64,000 bases of DNA, taken from Rhodococcus sp. 14-1411-2a (GTDB taxonomy: Bacteria > Actinomycetota > Actinomycetes > Mycobacteriales > Mycobacteriaceae). Position 1 is the stretch's first letter. The number at the start of each line of letters is the position of its first letter. Positions 53,640-62,179 of this stretch are shown in pieces. The position numbers were made by a program, and so were the translations under genes. The notes beneath the pieces are model-generated. The model made no database searches. It saw nothing but the letters and a program-made list of their open reading frames with translations, and had not been told where the DNA came from. The stretch covers positions 806,001 through 870,000 of the forward strand of contig NZ_NPGA01000020.1 of NCBI RefSeq assembly GCF_002259485.1, read 5' to 3'.

Positions 53640-53855
53640 TCAGGACACGACGGCGATGAGGTCGCCCTGCTGAATGACGTCGCCCACCGCGACGTCCACC
53701 GACGTGACCGTCCCTGCGGTCTCGGCCAGCACCGGAATTTCCATCTTCATCGATTCCAGGATCACGAGGGTGTCACCGACCTCGACGGCATCGCCTCGGG
53801 CCACGACCACCTGAAACACAGTGGACACCATTTCCGCGCGAACGTCCTCGGACAT
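53640..53855 (-). CDS. Biotin/lipoyl attachment protein (TB7.3-like)
   Basis: A 71-residue carrier domain. The attachment motif is E-S-M-K-M-E-I-P with the modified lysine flanked by two methionines, which indicates biotin rather than lipoate. The paired glycines (G-D-A-V-E-V-G-D, V-G-D-V-I-Q-Q-G-D) mark the two halves of the barrel. It has no carboxylase domain, so it is a free-standing carrier whose enzyme partner is unknown. GAGGGG seven bases before the ATG is a good ribosome site. It is cotranscribed with or just upstream of pdtaS. Confidence 0.92.
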   Translation of the reverse strand: MSEDVRAEMVSTVFQVVVARGDAVEVGDTLVILESMKMEIPVLAETAGTVTSVDVAVGDVIQQGDLIAVVS

Positions 53856-53974
53856 CGGCGAACCCCTCTCTCACGTCACCACGAACTGCGCTGGACACCC
53901 ATATGAGACCAGGCCCGTCACAGTAAGCCAATCACACGTGGGAGACTGTAGTGAACAAACGAGAGGAGCCCATC

Positions 53975-54049
53975 ATGGGAAAGCGTGGACGTAAGAAGCG
54001 TGCTCGTAAGGGCAACAAGGCCAACCACGGCAAACGTCCCAACAGCTGA
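53975..54049 (+). CDS. 50S ribosomal protein bL37
   Basis: A 24-residue ORF (M-G-K-R-G-R-K-K-R-A-R-K, then N-K-A-N-H-G-K-R-P-N-S) with a strong ribosome site (GAGAGGAG) eight bases before the ATG. It closely matches the mycobacterial ribosomal protein bL37, the small basic subunit identified in M. smegmatis ribosomes. It is followed by an efficient terminator, so it is an independent single-gene transcript. It is easily missed because of its length. Its place between the biotinyl protein and rshA fits. Confidence 0.9.
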   Translation: MGKRGRKKRARKGNKANHGKRPNS

Positions 54050-54066
54050 CGGTTTGCCACAAGCCG

Positions 54067-54102
54067 CGAGGGGCCGAGAAGCGACTGCTTCTCGGCCCCT
54101 CG
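54067..54102. terminator. Bidirectional terminator between bL37 and rshA
   Basis: A perfect 16-bp inverted repeat (54067-54082 with 54087-54102, loop GACT) is followed by TCGTTTGTG on the plus strand. It lies between the convergent bL37 and rshA genes. Confidence 0.9.
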
Positions 54103-54125
54103 TCGTTTGTGAGTAGGAACTGCGA

Positions 54126-54434
54126 CTACTCGGAGTCCGTCTGGCGGATCAGCACGGTTCGTCGAATTTCGACGCTGAGTCGTTCGCGCAACCCGGCCGG
54201 TGCCTGGTCTCCCCCGCACTTGCGTGAGATCAGCCGCTTGACCTTCTCTTCGATTCCGTAGGCCTCGAAGCACGATCCGCATTCGTCGATGTGCTTCTGC
54301 AGACGGGATCGGCTCGCTTCGTCGCATTCGTTGTCGAGCATCACCCACACGTCCGCGATCACCGCCGAGCAGTCGAGGCGCTCGAACTGTGCGTCGCCGT
54401 CGTTCCCGCCGTCGATCTTTCCGGTGCCCGTCAC
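54126..54434 (-). CDS. rshA: RshA-type zinc anti-sigma factor
   Basis: A 102-residue protein with a zinc-binding anti-sigma (ZAS) motif, H48-x3-C52-x2-C55 (HIDECGSC), plus C22 upstream and C37 as a likely additional ligand or redox partner. It holds SigH inactive until thiol oxidation breaks the zinc site. The C-terminus (R-R-T-V-L-I-R-Q-T) is basic. Its GTG start overlaps the sigH stop as GTGA, giving coupled translation and a matched ratio of sigma and anti-sigma. Confidence 0.93.
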   Translation of the reverse strand: MTGTGKIDGGNDGDAQFERLDCSAVIADVWVMLDNECDEASRSRLQKHIDECGSCFEAYGIEEKVKRLISRKCGGDQAPAGLRERLSVEIRRTVLIRQTDSE

Positions 54435-55213
54435 TGGACTACCTCCTGCTCGTGCCGGTCGACTGCGCCGTCCCGGTTGAAACCACGCTCGCGTGCAACC
54501 CCTGCCAGCAGGCCCCGCAGCTGCTTGCGTCCGCGGTGCAGACGCGACATCACCGTGCCGATGGGAGTGCCCATGATCTCGGCGATCTCCTTGTACGGGA
54601 ACCCCTCGACGTCGGCGTAGTAGACAGCCATCCGAAATTCTTCGGGAAGAGACTGCAGCGCCGCCTTGATGTCGTCGTCCGGCAACGCGTCCAGAGCCTC
54701 GACCTCGGCGGAACGCAGCCCCGTCGACGTGTGTTCGGCGGTGGCGGCGAGCTGCCAGTCACTGATCTCGTCGGTCGGGTACTGAGCGGGCTGACGCTGC
54801 TTCTTGCGGTAGGAGTTGATGTAGGTGTTGGTGAGAATTCGGTACAGCCACGCCTTGAGGTTCGTGCCCTCACGGAACGACCGGAAAGCCGAGTAGGCCT
54901 TCACGAACGTCTCCTGAACCAGATCCTCGGCGTCGGCGGGGTTGCGCGTCATACGCAGAGCTGCGCCGTAGAGCTGATCGAGCATCGGCAGCGCGTCGCG
55001 CTCGAAGCGCTCGGTCAACTGCGCCTCGGTCTCGGCAGCTCTGCGCTCCGCGATCGCCTTCTCGTCGTCCACGTCAGCGACGGGATTGCTGGCTTCTGTC
55101 ACGCTGATCCCTTCGATAGCTTCCACCGCCCAGGCTACCGCGCCCGAAGTCGACTTCTGCGAAGAGATCACCCCCTTCAGCGCGAGGGGACGTCCCGCGG
55201 TCAGCACTGCCAT
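54431..55213 (-). CDS. sigH: ECF sigma factor SigH, with alternative starts
   Basis: An ECF sigma factor with region 2 ([17 protein letters not shown] and [13 protein letters not shown]) and region 4 ([17 protein letters not shown]). Two starts are credible. ATG 55213 (GGAAGG eight bases upstream) gives 260 residues with a 37-residue extension; GTG 55102 (AAGGG upstream) gives 223 residues, close to the size of known mycobacterial SigH. A SigH-type promoter lies just upstream, so it likely autoregulates. The extended form is reminiscent of the longer unstable isoform of Streptomyces SigR. It controls thioredoxin/mycothiol thiol-stress genes. Confidence 0.9.
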   Translation of the reverse strand: MAVLTAGRPLALKGVISSQKSTSGAVAWAVEAIEGISVTEASNPVADVDDEKAIAERRAAETEAQLTERFERDALPMLDQLYGAALRMTRNPADAEDLVQETFVKAYSAFRSFREGTNLKAWLYRILTNTYINSYRKKQRQPAQYPTDEISDWQLAATAEHTSTGLRSAEVEALDALPDDDIKAALQSLPEEFRMAVYYADVEGFPYKEIAEIMGTPIGTVMSRLHRGRKQLRGLLAGVARERGFNRDGAVDRHEQEVVQ

Positions 55214-55253
55214 TCGTCATTCCTTCCACCTGCATTCGTATCTGTTGTTGCAC

Positions 55254-55280
55254 AACACGGCGTCGTGCCGCCGTGTTCCC
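55254..55280 (-). promoter_or_regulatory. SigH/SigR-type autoregulatory promoter
   Basis: On the minus strand GGGAAC (55280-55275), 18 bases, then GTT (55256-55254) matches the SigH/SigR consensus GGAAC/T-n18-GTT. The spacer holds the inverted repeat ACGGCG...CGCCGT. The start would fall about 35 bases before ATG 55213, so its transcript carries the ribosome site for the longer SigH form. Confidence 0.75.
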
Positions 55281-55303
55281 GCCCGATCGCTAGAGTCCCG
55301 TGA

Positions 55304-55795
55304 ATGGCTGCGTCCACACCTGCTCTCGCGCTGCTCACCGCACGAAAAGTGGCGCACACCGTGCATTCGTACGACCACGACGCACGGGCGCAGTCCTACG
55401 GCGAGGAGGCGGCACAGATACTCGTCGAACGACTCGGCGTTCGGCCCGAACAGGTCTTCAAGACTCTCGTCGTCGAACGAGCGGATCGCTCGCTGGCGGT
55501 GGCGATCGTCCCGGTGACGACGACGCTCTCGCTCAAGGCCGCGGCCGCCGCGCTGTCCACCAGAAAGATCACGATGGCCGACAGGACTGCCGCCGAGCGC
55601 TCCTCCGGGTACGTCTTCGGCGGTATCTCACCTCTCGGCCAACGCAAATCCCTGCCCACCGTGATCGACGTCTCGGCCCTCGGTCTCGAGACGATTCTGT
55701 GCAGTGGAGGTCGGCGCGGACTCGAGATCGAACTCGCACCGGCCGATCTCGTCCGGCTCACAGCCGCTACATCCGCGCCCATCGCCGCGCGCTGA
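55304..55795 (+). CDS. YbaK-type aminoacyl-tRNA editing protein
   Basis: A 163-residue YbaK/EbsC domain protein. The N-terminus A-L-L-T-A-R-K-V-A-H-T-V-H-S-Y leads into the editing fold, with the key lysine in Q-V-F-K-T-L-V-V and the substrate loop near S-G-Y-V-F-G-G-I-S-P-L-G-Q. It clears Cys from mischarged Cys-tRNA(Pro). The start is ATG 55304. It is divergent from sigH with about 90 bases between, so it may share the SigH promoter region, and is upstream of aroA. Confidence 0.88.
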   Translation: MAASTPALALLTARKVAHTVHSYDHDARAQSYGEEAAQILVERLGVRPEQVFKTLVVERADRSLAVAIVPVTTTLSLKAAAAALSTRKITMADRTAAERSSGYVFGGISPLGQRKSLPTVIDVSALGLETILCSGGRRGLEIELAPADLVRLTAATSAPIAAR

Positions 55796-55819
55796 TCCCG
55801 AATGAGAGAAGATGGACGG

Positions 55820-57118
55820 GTGAGCAATTGGACAGCCCCCGCCGCCGTCGCACCCGTCGACGCGACAGTCACTCTGCCCGGATCGAAGTCGATCACCAAT
55901 CGCGCACTGATCATCGCCTCGCTCGCCACCGGCTCGTCGACGATGACCGGTGCCCTGCGCAGCCGTGACACCGATCTCATGATCGACGCCCTGACAACCT
56001 TGGGCATCGATATCGAGGCCGCGGAGGACGACAGGACGTCGTTGCGGGTGACTCCGGCACCGCTGCACGGCGGAGCCGTCGACTGCGGGCTGGCAGGTAC
56101 CGTCATGCGCTTCGTGCCACCCCTGGCTGCGCTCGCCGCTGGCGAAGTGTCGTTCGACGGCGACGAGCAGGCACGTATCCGACCGCTCGACACGATCCTC
56201 GACGCTCTGCGCGCGGTGGGGGCCGAGATCGACGCCAGCGCGCTGCCGTTCACGATGCGTGGCACCGGTTCGCTGCGCGGCGGATCGGTCGAGATCGACG
56301 CCTCGGGCTCTTCGCAGTTCGTCTCCGGTCTGATGCTCTCCGCTGCGGCCTTCGACGAGGGAATCGAAATCCACCACATCGGCAAGCCCGTTCCGTCGAT
56401 GCCGCACATCGACATGACCGTGGAGATGTTGCGGCGTGCGGGCGTGCGAGTCGATACCCCCGAGTCCGGTGGTGACGCGAACACCTGGCGGGTGCACCCA
56501 GGCCCGGTCGCGCCGATCGACTGGACCATCGAGCCGGACCTGTCCAACGCCACCCCCTTCCTTGCTGCAGCGGTGGTGACGAAAGGCAGAGTGCGCGTGC
56601 CGAATTGGCCCGAATCGACCACTCAGCCCGGCGATGCATTCCGCGAGATACTCACCCTGATGGGCGCTCGGGTCGACCTGACCGCAGGCATCCTGACCGT
56701 CGAGGGCCCGGATACGTTGCGCGGCATCGATTTCGATCTGCACGATATCGGCGAACTGACCCCTACGGTCGCGGCGCTCGCCGCACTGGCCGCGGGGCCG
56801 TCGATTCTGCGTGGCATCGCCCATCTGCGTGGCCACGAGACCGACCGACTCGCTGCACTGACAACCGAGATCGTCCGACTCGGCGGACGCGCCGTCGAGA
56901 CCGACGACGGCATCCGAATCGATCCGGCACCGCTGCACGCAGGCGTCTGGCACTCCTACGCCGACCACCGCATGGCGACCGCAGGCGCGATCGTCGGCTT
57001 GCGGGTACCCGGGGTCGAGGTGGACGACATCGGCACCACCGCCAAGACGCTCCCCGGTTTCGAAACGCTGTGGGACGCAATGCTGTCCGCACCGACACCG
57101 AGCGGGGTCGGCTCCTGA
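55820..57118 (+). CDS. aroA: 3-phosphoshikimate 1-carboxyvinyltransferase (EPSP synthase)
   Basis: A 432-residue EPSP synthase with signature regions [17 protein letters not shown] near residue 23 (PEP-binding K and shikimate loop), [11 protein letters not shown] near 90, S-S-Q-F-V-S-G and [12 protein letters not shown] near the C-terminus. It makes EPSP from shikimate-3-phosphate and PEP in the aromatic amino acid pathway. The GTG at 55820 (V-S-N-W-T-A-P) is the usual start; an in-frame ATG lies six codons upstream. Its stop overlaps the start region of rsgA as CTGA. Confidence 0.94.
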   Translation: MSNWTAPAAVAPVDATVTLPGSKSITNRALIIASLATGSSTMTGALRSRDTDLMIDALTTLGIDIEAAEDDRTSLRVTPAPLHGGAVDCGLAGTVMRFVPPLAALAAGEVSFDGDEQARIRPLDTILDALRAVGAEIDASALPFTMRGTGSLRGGSVEIDASGSSQFVSGLMLSAAAFDEGIEIHHIGKPVPSMPHIDMTVEMLRRAGVRVDTPESGGDANTWRVHPGPVAPIDWTIEPDLSNATPFLAAAVVTKGRVRVPNWPESTTQPGDAFREILTLMGARVDLTAGILTVEGPDTLRGIDFDLHDIGELTPTVAALAALAAGPSILRGIAHLRGHETDRLAALTTEIVRLGGRAVETDDGIRIDPAPLHAGVWHSYADHRMATAGAIVGLRVPGVEVDDIGTTAKTLPGFETLWDAMLSAPTPSGVGS

Positions 57119-58104
57119 CCGCGCGCCGGTACGACGAGTCCGACGTTCGGATCCGACCGGGCAAGAGTTCGCGACCACGGACCAAGACTCGACCCGAGCA
57201 CAACGACGCAGAAGCAGGCATGGTCGTGTCCGTCGACCGCGGCCGCTGGGGATGCGTGCTCGACGGTGACCCGGCACGGCCGGTCGTGACGATGCGCGCC
57301 CGCGAGCTGGGCCGAACTCCGATCGTGGTGGGAGACGAGGTCGGTATCGTCGGAGATCTGTCGGGCAAGGTCGACACTCTGGCTCGCATCGTGCGCGTGG
57401 CCGAGCGGCGGACGGTGTTGCGTCGCACCGCGGACGACACCGACCCGTTCGAGCGCGTCGTGGTGGCCAATGCCGACCGGCTGCTCATCGTCGCCGCGCT
57501 CGCCGATCCACCTCCTCGCACCGGCTTCGTCGAACGAGCACTCGTGGCGGCGTACGTCGGCGGACTCGAACCCGTTCTGTGCCTGACCAAGAGCGATCTG
57601 GCCGACCCCGAAGAATTCACCGCCGCCTTTTCCGATCTCGACGTACCGGTGGTGCTGGCGGGCCAGTCCGAGGACCTCACGGAGCTGACCTCGATGCTGA
57701 CGAACTCGGTGACCGCGCTCATCGGACACTCGGGCGTCGGAAAGTCCACGCTCGTCAACCGGCTGGTGCCCGACGCCTATCGCGCCACGGGGGTGGTTTC
57801 GGGCGTCGGCAAGGGCCGCCACACCTCGACACAGTCGGTGGCGCTACCGCTTCCCGGCGGCGGCTGGGTGGTGGATACTCCCGGGATCCGGTCGTTCGGA
57901 CTGGCGCACATCTCCCCCGAGAACGTCGTCGCAGCGTTCTCCGACCTGGCCGACACGATCGAGAACTGCCCCCGAGGATGCACGCACCTCGGCCCGCCCG
58001 CCGATCCCGAGTGCGCCCTCGACTCCCTCACCGGAGACGCAGCTCGACGTGTTGCTGCGGTGCGCCTCCTGCTCGAAGCCGTTCGAACGAACGAAGCCTG
58101 GTAG
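57115..58104 (+). CDS. rsgA: Ribosome small-subunit GTPase RsgA, apparent CTG start
   Basis: A 329-residue circularly permuted GTPase: an OB-fold N-terminus, G4 L-T-K-S-D, G1 [10 protein letters not shown]3 D-T-P-G, and a C-terminal zinc finger (C-P-R-G-C-T-H...C). It helps mature the 30S subunit. The conserved N-terminus ([14 protein letters not shown]) has no ATG, GTG or TTG upstream in frame; a CTG at 57115 overlaps the aroA TGA as CTGA, paralleling ATGA/GTGA overlaps elsewhere in the window. The next standard start, ATG 57220, would remove the conserved N-terminus. The frame is open further upstream within aroA. Confidence 0.88.
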   Translation: MTARRYDESDVRIRPGKSSRPRTKTRPEHNDAEAGMVVSVDRGRWGCVLDGDPARPVVTMRARELGRTPIVVGDEVGIVGDLSGKVDTLARIVRVAERRTVLRRTADDTDPFERVVVANADRLLIVAALADPPPRTGFVERALVAAYVGGLEPVLCLTKSDLADPEEFTAAFSDLDVPVVLAGQSEDLTELTSMLTNSVTALIGHSGVGKSTLVNRLVPDAYRATGVVSGVGKGRHTSTQSVALPLPGGGWVVDTPGIRSFGLAHISPENVVAAFSDLADTIENCPRGCTHLGPPADPECALDSLTGDAARRVAAVRLLLEAVRTNEAW

Positions 58105-58138
58105 CAACCACCCGCTCGGGGTCGGTTGCCACCAGGCT
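58095..58138 (-). terminator. Terminator downstream of the first DesA3-like gene
   Basis: A 15-bp inverted repeat (58095-58109 with 58124-58138) has one A-C mismatch on the plus strand that becomes a G-U pair on the minus strand, so it is a stronger hairpin for minus transcripts. It lies 18 bases after the desaturase stop and overlaps the last codons of rsgA. Confidence 0.65.
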
Positions 58139-58155
58139 CCAATTCGGTGCAGGAC

Positions 58156-59406
58156 TTACGCGGCCTTACCGACCAGCCTGCGAATTCCCTTGCGCTTCTT
58201 CGTTTCTGCGATGGCGGTGCGCAAACCACGACGCTTGCCGGTTTCGGGATCGACGGTGAACAGGCCCGCCGGCGCGTCGGCCCACTTACGCTCGGACGCA
58301 GTCTCGGGGGCGTCGTCGCTGGTCGCCCTCAGGTACTTGTTCGGCAGCGACAGCTTCGCGATGGTTCTCCAGGACAGGAAGTACTGGTGAACGATCGAAC
58401 CGGTCGTGTACGGCAGGTCGTACTTCTCCGCCAGTTCGAGCACCCGAACCTTGATCTCCCGCAGGCGGTTGCTGGGGAGGTCCGGGAACAGGTGGTGCTC
58501 GATCTGGTAGCAGAGGTTGCCGCTCATGAACTCCATGACGGGACCGGCATTGAAGTTCGCGCTGCCGAGCATCTGACGCAGGTACCACTGCCCCTGCGTC
58601 TCACCCTCCATGTCGGACTTGGTGAACTTCTCCGCACCGTCCGGGAAGTGGCCACAGAAGATGACGGTGTTGGTCCACACGTTGCGGATCATGTTGGCGA
58701 CGATGTTCGCCGTCAACGTGCTCTTCCAGGCAGGTCCGGTCAGCAACGGGTGCAGGATGTAGTCCTTGCCGATCTGCTTGCCGACCTTCTCGAGCACCTC
58801 GCGCCGCTTCTGCTCGAATTCCTCGCGGGGCACTCGACCCTTGGCGACCTTGCCCAGTTCGAGGTGCTGAAGCGCCACTCCGTACTCGAAGAACAACTGC
58901 AGCAGCAGGTTGTAGACGGGGTTGCCGATGTTGAAGGGCTTCCACCGCTGATCGCGGGTGACGCGGAGCAGACCGTAGCCGACGTCGTCGTCCATGCCGA
59001 GCACGTTGGTGTACTTGTGGTGGATGTAGTTGTGCGTCTGCTTCCAGTGAGCCGACGGGCCCGTGTTGTCCCACTCCCACGACGTGGAGTGGATCTCCGG
59101 GTCGTTCATCCAGTCCCACTGGCCGTGCATGACGTTGTGGCCGAGCTCCATGTTCTCGATGATCTTCGCGACCCCGAGCATGGCGGTGCCGACCAGCCAA
59201 GCGGGACGCTTGCGGCTGGCGAAAAGCACGGCCCGGCCACCGATGTCGAGGGATCGCTGCAGGCGGATCGTGTTCTTGACGTACCGGGCATCGCGTTCGC
59301 CGCGGGACGCTTCGATGTCACGTCGGATGGAGTCGAGCTCGTGGCCCAACGCCTCGATGTCGGCATCGGTCAGATGCGCGTATTCTTTGACGTCCGTAAT
59401 CGCCAT
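58156..59406 (-). CDS. DesA3-like acyl-CoA desaturase, copy 1
   Basis: A 416-residue membrane fatty-acid desaturase. The three histidine boxes are H-N-V-M-H, H-N-Y-I-H-H and Q-I-E-H-H, with hydrophobic segments between. It should make a double bond in an acyl-CoA using oxygen and electrons from a reductase partner. ATG 59406 is preceded by AGGAGG with nine-base spacing. The first 45 residues (A-I-T-D-V-K-E-Y-A-H-L-T-D-A-D-I) match copy 2 closely, so the two are tandem paralogues. Its promoter carries the shared operator at 59487-59505 and a weaker overlapping copy. Confidence 0.9.
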   Translation of the reverse strand: MAITDVKEYAHLTDADIEALGHELDSIRRDIEASRGERDARYVKNTIRLQRSLDIGGRAVLFASRKRPAWLVGTAMLGVAKIIENMELGHNVMHGQWDWMNDPEIHSTSWEWDNTGPSAHWKQTHNYIHHKYTNVLGMDDDVGYGLLRVTRDQRWKPFNIGNPVYNLLLQLFFEYGVALQHLELGKVAKGRVPREEFEQKRREVLEKVGKQIGKDYILHPLLTGPAWKSTLTANIVANMIRNVWTNTVIFCGHFPDGAEKFTKSDMEGETQGQWYLRQMLGSANFNAGPVMEFMSGNLCYQIEHHLFPDLPSNRLREIKVRVLELAEKYDLPYTTGSIVHQYFLSWRTIAKLSLPNKYLRATSDDAPETASERKWADAPAGLFTVDPETGKRRGLRTAIAETKKRKGIRRLVGKAA

Positions 59407-59470
59407 GGGATACAACCTCCTGGCAGTCGTGAACACACAGCTCGCGTTATCAGGCCATGTGCAATTCCGT

Positions 59471-59505
59471 CACCTACCGTATCGTAAGTTACGGTTCCGT
59501 AGGTT
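59471..59505. promoter_or_regulatory. Shared operator site(s) upstream of desaturase copy 1
   Basis: AGTTACG-GTTC-CGTAGGTT (59487-59505) matches two further sites in the window at 62106 and 60886 (rgTTACG-n4-CGTAGGTT). Next to it, 59471-59489 read on the minus strand gives TTACG-ATAC-GGTAGGT, a one-mismatch version of the same core. The sites lie 65-99 bases before the start codon. A TetR-type repressor is the usual reader of such sites near lipid genes, but none is identified here. Confidence 0.6.
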
Positions 59506-59529
59506 AGTGGCGGAAATCTGTGTGACGAT

Positions 59530-60831
59530 TCACAACGAAACGCGGTCACCCGAGCGACGCAGGCTCTTGGCCTGACGCTTGGCTTCCTTCTTGGCGTTGC
59601 GCAAGCTCACGCGTGCCTCTTGCATTGCCGAACGCAGACCTCGGCGCTGCCCGGTGAGCGGATCGATTCGAAGCGCGTGGACGGTAGGCGAATCGCCCTC
59701 CCGCCATCGTCGCTCGGACGACGTCTCGGGAGCGTTGTCGGACGTGGCGCGCAGCCACGAGTCGGGCAGCGACAGCTTGTGGATGGTCCGCAGCGCCAGC
59801 AAGTACTGCTTGCCGAGTGATCCTGTGGTGTACGGCAGATCGTACTTCTCGCACAGAGCGTGCACCTTCTCGGCGATCTCCGAGTACCTGTTGCTCGGCA
59901 GATCCGGGAACATGTGGTGCTCGATCTGGTAGCAGAGGTTGCCGCTCATGAAGGCCATGACCGGACCGGCCTCGAAATTGGCACTACCCAGCATCTGACG
60001 CAGGTACCACTCGGGGCGTGTCTCGGTCTCGAACTGCCCGATCGTGAACTTCTCGGCGCCGTCGGGGAAGTGACCGCAGAAGATCACCGCGTAGGCCCAC
60101 AGATTACGGACCAGGTTGGCCGTCGCGTTGGCGGTCAACGTGGACTTCCAGGCCGGGCCGGACAGTGCTGGGAACAGGACGAAATCCTTGCCGACCTGCT
60201 TGGCGATCTTGCGCGCGAAGGCTCGGCTCGCCGGAGACTTCAGCAGACCCTTCTGGTCCTCGCCGTCCAGCTGCTTCTGCGCGTCGTAATCGTGCAGCGC
60301 GATGCCCCACTCGAAGGTGGTGGCCAGCACGATGTTGGCAAGCGGCTGAACGAGATTGATCGGCTTCCACGGCTCGTCACGGGTCATGCGCAGAATGCCG
60401 AAGCCGATGTCGTCGTCCATGCCGACGATGTTGGTGTAGGTGTGGTGCGAGTAGTTGTGGGCTCGCTTCCACTGCTCGGACGGCCCGGTCTGGTCCCACT
60501 CCCACGAGGTGGAATGGATCTCCGGATCGTTCATCCAGTCCCATTGCCCGTGCATCACATTGTGACCGAGCTCCATGTTCTCGATGATCTTGGCGACACT
60601 GAGCATCGCTGTGCCGGCGATCCACGCCGGCCGATACTTGCTGCCGAGCAGCACCGCGCGGCCGCCGAGCTCCAGCAACCTCTGCAGTCTGATGGTCCGA
60701 CGGATGTATGCGGCATCGCGCTCGCCACGGCTGTCTTCGACGTCTCTACGAATCGAATCCAGTTCGCGACCGAACGCTTCCATGTCCGCTTCGCTGAGAT
60801 GAGCGAACTCTTTGATGTCGGTGATGGCCAC
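59530..60831 (-). CDS. DesA3-like acyl-CoA desaturase, copy 2
   Basis: A 433-residue paralogue of the neighbouring desaturase, with boxes H-N-V-M-H, H-N-Y-S-H-H and Q-I-E-H-H and the same N-terminal A-I-T-D-I-K-E-F-A-H-L-S-E-A-D-M. It differs by a longer basic C-terminal tail (R-N-A-K-K-E-A-K-R-Q-A-K-S-L-R-R). GTG 60831 follows GGAGG with five-base spacing; a TTG four codons upstream is also in frame. Its promoter has the shared site at 60886-60904. Two copies may act on different chain lengths or conditions. Confidence 0.9.
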   Translation of the reverse strand: MAITDIKEFAHLSEADMEAFGRELDSIRRDVEDSRGERDAAYIRRTIRLQRLLELGGRAVLLGSKYRPAWIAGTAMLSVAKIIENMELGHNVMHGQWDWMNDPEIHSTSWEWDQTGPSEQWKRAHNYSHHTYTNIVGMDDDIGFGILRMTRDEPWKPINLVQPLANIVLATTFEWGIALHDYDAQKQLDGEDQKGLLKSPASRAFARKIAKQVGKDFVLFPALSGPAWKSTLTANATANLVRNLWAYAVIFCGHFPDGAEKFTIGQFETETRPEWYLRQMLGSANFEAGPVMAFMSGNLCYQIEHHMFPDLPSNRYSEIAEKVHALCEKYDLPYTTGSLGKQYLLALRTIHKLSLPDSWLRATSDNAPETSSERRWREGDSPTVHALRIDPLTGQRRGLRSAMQEARVSLRNAKKEAKRQAKSLRRSGDRVSL

Positions 60832-60885
60832 CGGGTCCTCCAACAGTTGAGTGCAGTGCCCGAAATATCGGGTTTCGACGTGGGC

Positions 60886-60904
60886 AACCTACGTAAGCGT
60901 AACC
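60886..60904 (-). promoter_or_regulatory. Shared operator site upstream of desaturase copy 2
   Basis: On the minus strand GGTTACG-CTTA-CGTAGGTT matches the sites at 59487 and 62106. It lies 55-73 bases before the GTG. The downstream half contains TAGGTT, which would fit a -10 hexamer, so binding could block polymerase. Confidence 0.65.
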
Positions 60905-60939
60905 GAACAGTCTGAGAAGGCAGTGTGCGAGAAACAGAC

Positions 60940-62055
60940 CTACAGTTCCAATGTGCAGTCGCCCGCAGCTGCGGAAATGCACGTCTGGACGCGGTCGCCC
61001 TCGCTGTGTTCCTTACCGGAACGCAGGTCGATCACATGCCCCGAAGTCAACGGCACCACACATGTCTGGCAGATACCCATCCGGCAGCCGAACGGCATCT
61101 GAACTCCGACGTTCTCGCCTGCTTCGAGCAGACTGGTCGCGCCGTCGACAGTGGTCTTCTTGTCCGACTTGGAGAACGTGACGGTGCCGCCGGCACCGGA
61201 GGTATCGGCGCGCGAGATCTCGAACCGCTCCAGATGAAGCCGGTCCTCGATTCCCTCTCGCTTCCAGGTCTTCTCGATCTCCTCGAGCAGTGCTGCCGGT
61301 CCACACGCCCAGGTGTCGCGCGTGCGCCAGTCGGGGTAGAGCTCGTCGAGCGAGGCGAGTGCGAACTTGCCGTCCGATCGTGTCAGCTGCACATGCGAGG
61401 TGAAGTTCGGATGCGATTTCTCGAGCGCAGCGATCTCGGCCGCGAACATGACTTCGTCCTCGGTCGGTGCCGAGTGGATGTGCACGGTGTCGGGCATGTC
61501 GCCGTGGCGATCCAGGGCCCGCAGCATCGAGATGATCGGGGTGATGCCGCTACCGGCCGTGACGAACAGGATCTTGTTCGGCGGCGGCACGGGCAGCGCG
61601 AAATTGCCCTTCGGGGCGGCCAGCCGAACGATGGTCCCCTGCGGCACACCGCCGACCAGATGCGAGGAGAGGAAGCCTTCCGGCATCGCCTTGACGGTGA
61701 TGGAGATCAGCTTGTCTTCCCAGTTCGGCGGGGAGGTCAACGAGTACGACCGCCAGTGCCATCGCCCGCCGAGGTGCAACCCGATCCCAATGTACTGACC
61801 GGGCCGGTAGTCGAAATTGAAGCCCCAACCCGGCTGAATCACCAGGGTCACCGCCGTGGCGGTCTCCTTCTCCACTCGCACGATGCGGCCGCGGAGTTCG
61901 CGTGCCGACCACAGAGGATTCGCGAGATGAAGGTAGTCGTCGGGCAACAAGGGGGTGGTGATGCGGGTGAAGGCACCACGCACCATGTTCAGTCTCGGAC
62001 GCTTGGGGGCCGATACTCCGGCCGCCGGAGCCTCCAGCCACTTCTTCAGATCCAT
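60940..62055 (-). CDS. Ferredoxin-type oxidoreductase, desaturase partner
   Basis: A 371-residue three-domain reductase: FAD-binding domain (R-S-Y-S-L-T-S-P near 115), NAD(P)H domain ([10 protein letters not shown] near 180), and a C-terminal [2Fe-2S] domain with [12 protein letters not shown] and a fourth cysteine in Q-T-C-I-S. It is the electron donor for DesA3-type desaturases, like M. tuberculosis Rv3230c. I chose M-D-L-K-K-W at 62055 rather than the ATG at 62067, because the purine-rich site is too close to the first. The promoter carries the shared operator at 62106-62124. Confidence 0.9.
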   Translation of the reverse strand: MDLKKWLEAPAAGVSAPKRPRLNMVRGAFTRITTPLLPDDYLHLANPLWSARELRGRIVRVEKETATAVTLVIQPGWGFNFDYRPGQYIGIGLHLGGRWHWRSYSLTSPPNWEDKLISITVKAMPEGFLSSHLVGGVPQGTIVRLAAPKGNFALPVPPPNKILFVTAGSGITPIISMLRALDRHGDMPDTVHIHSAPTEDEVMFAAEIAALEKSHPNFTSHVQLTRSDGKFALASLDELYPDWRTRDTWACGPAALLEEIEKTWKREGIEDRLHLERFEISRADTSGAGGTVTFSKSDKKTTVDGATSLLEAGENVGVQMPFGCRMGICQTCVVPLTSGHVIDLRSGKEHSEGDRVQTCISAAAGDCTLEL

Positions 62056-62105
62056 CGGGTGTTCCATCCCCTCGATCGAGATACTGAACCGCTTGCGGTC
62101 ATCGA

Positions 62106-62124
62106 GGTTACGCTACCGTAGGTT
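62106..62124. promoter_or_regulatory. Shared operator site upstream of the oxidoreductase gene
   Basis: GGTTACG-CTAC-CGTAGGTT differs from the site of desaturase copy 2 only in the four-base centre. It lies 51-69 bases before the oxidoreductase start. Confidence 0.65.
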
Positions 62125-62179
62125 CGGGTTCGGGAACACCTGTGTCGGTGTGAATCGTGTGCGAACGAACACGACGGAA

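Noticed and set aside
58049-60915. Long plus-strand ORFs across the desaturases
   Set aside because: Antisense frames of conserved enzymes with no family features.
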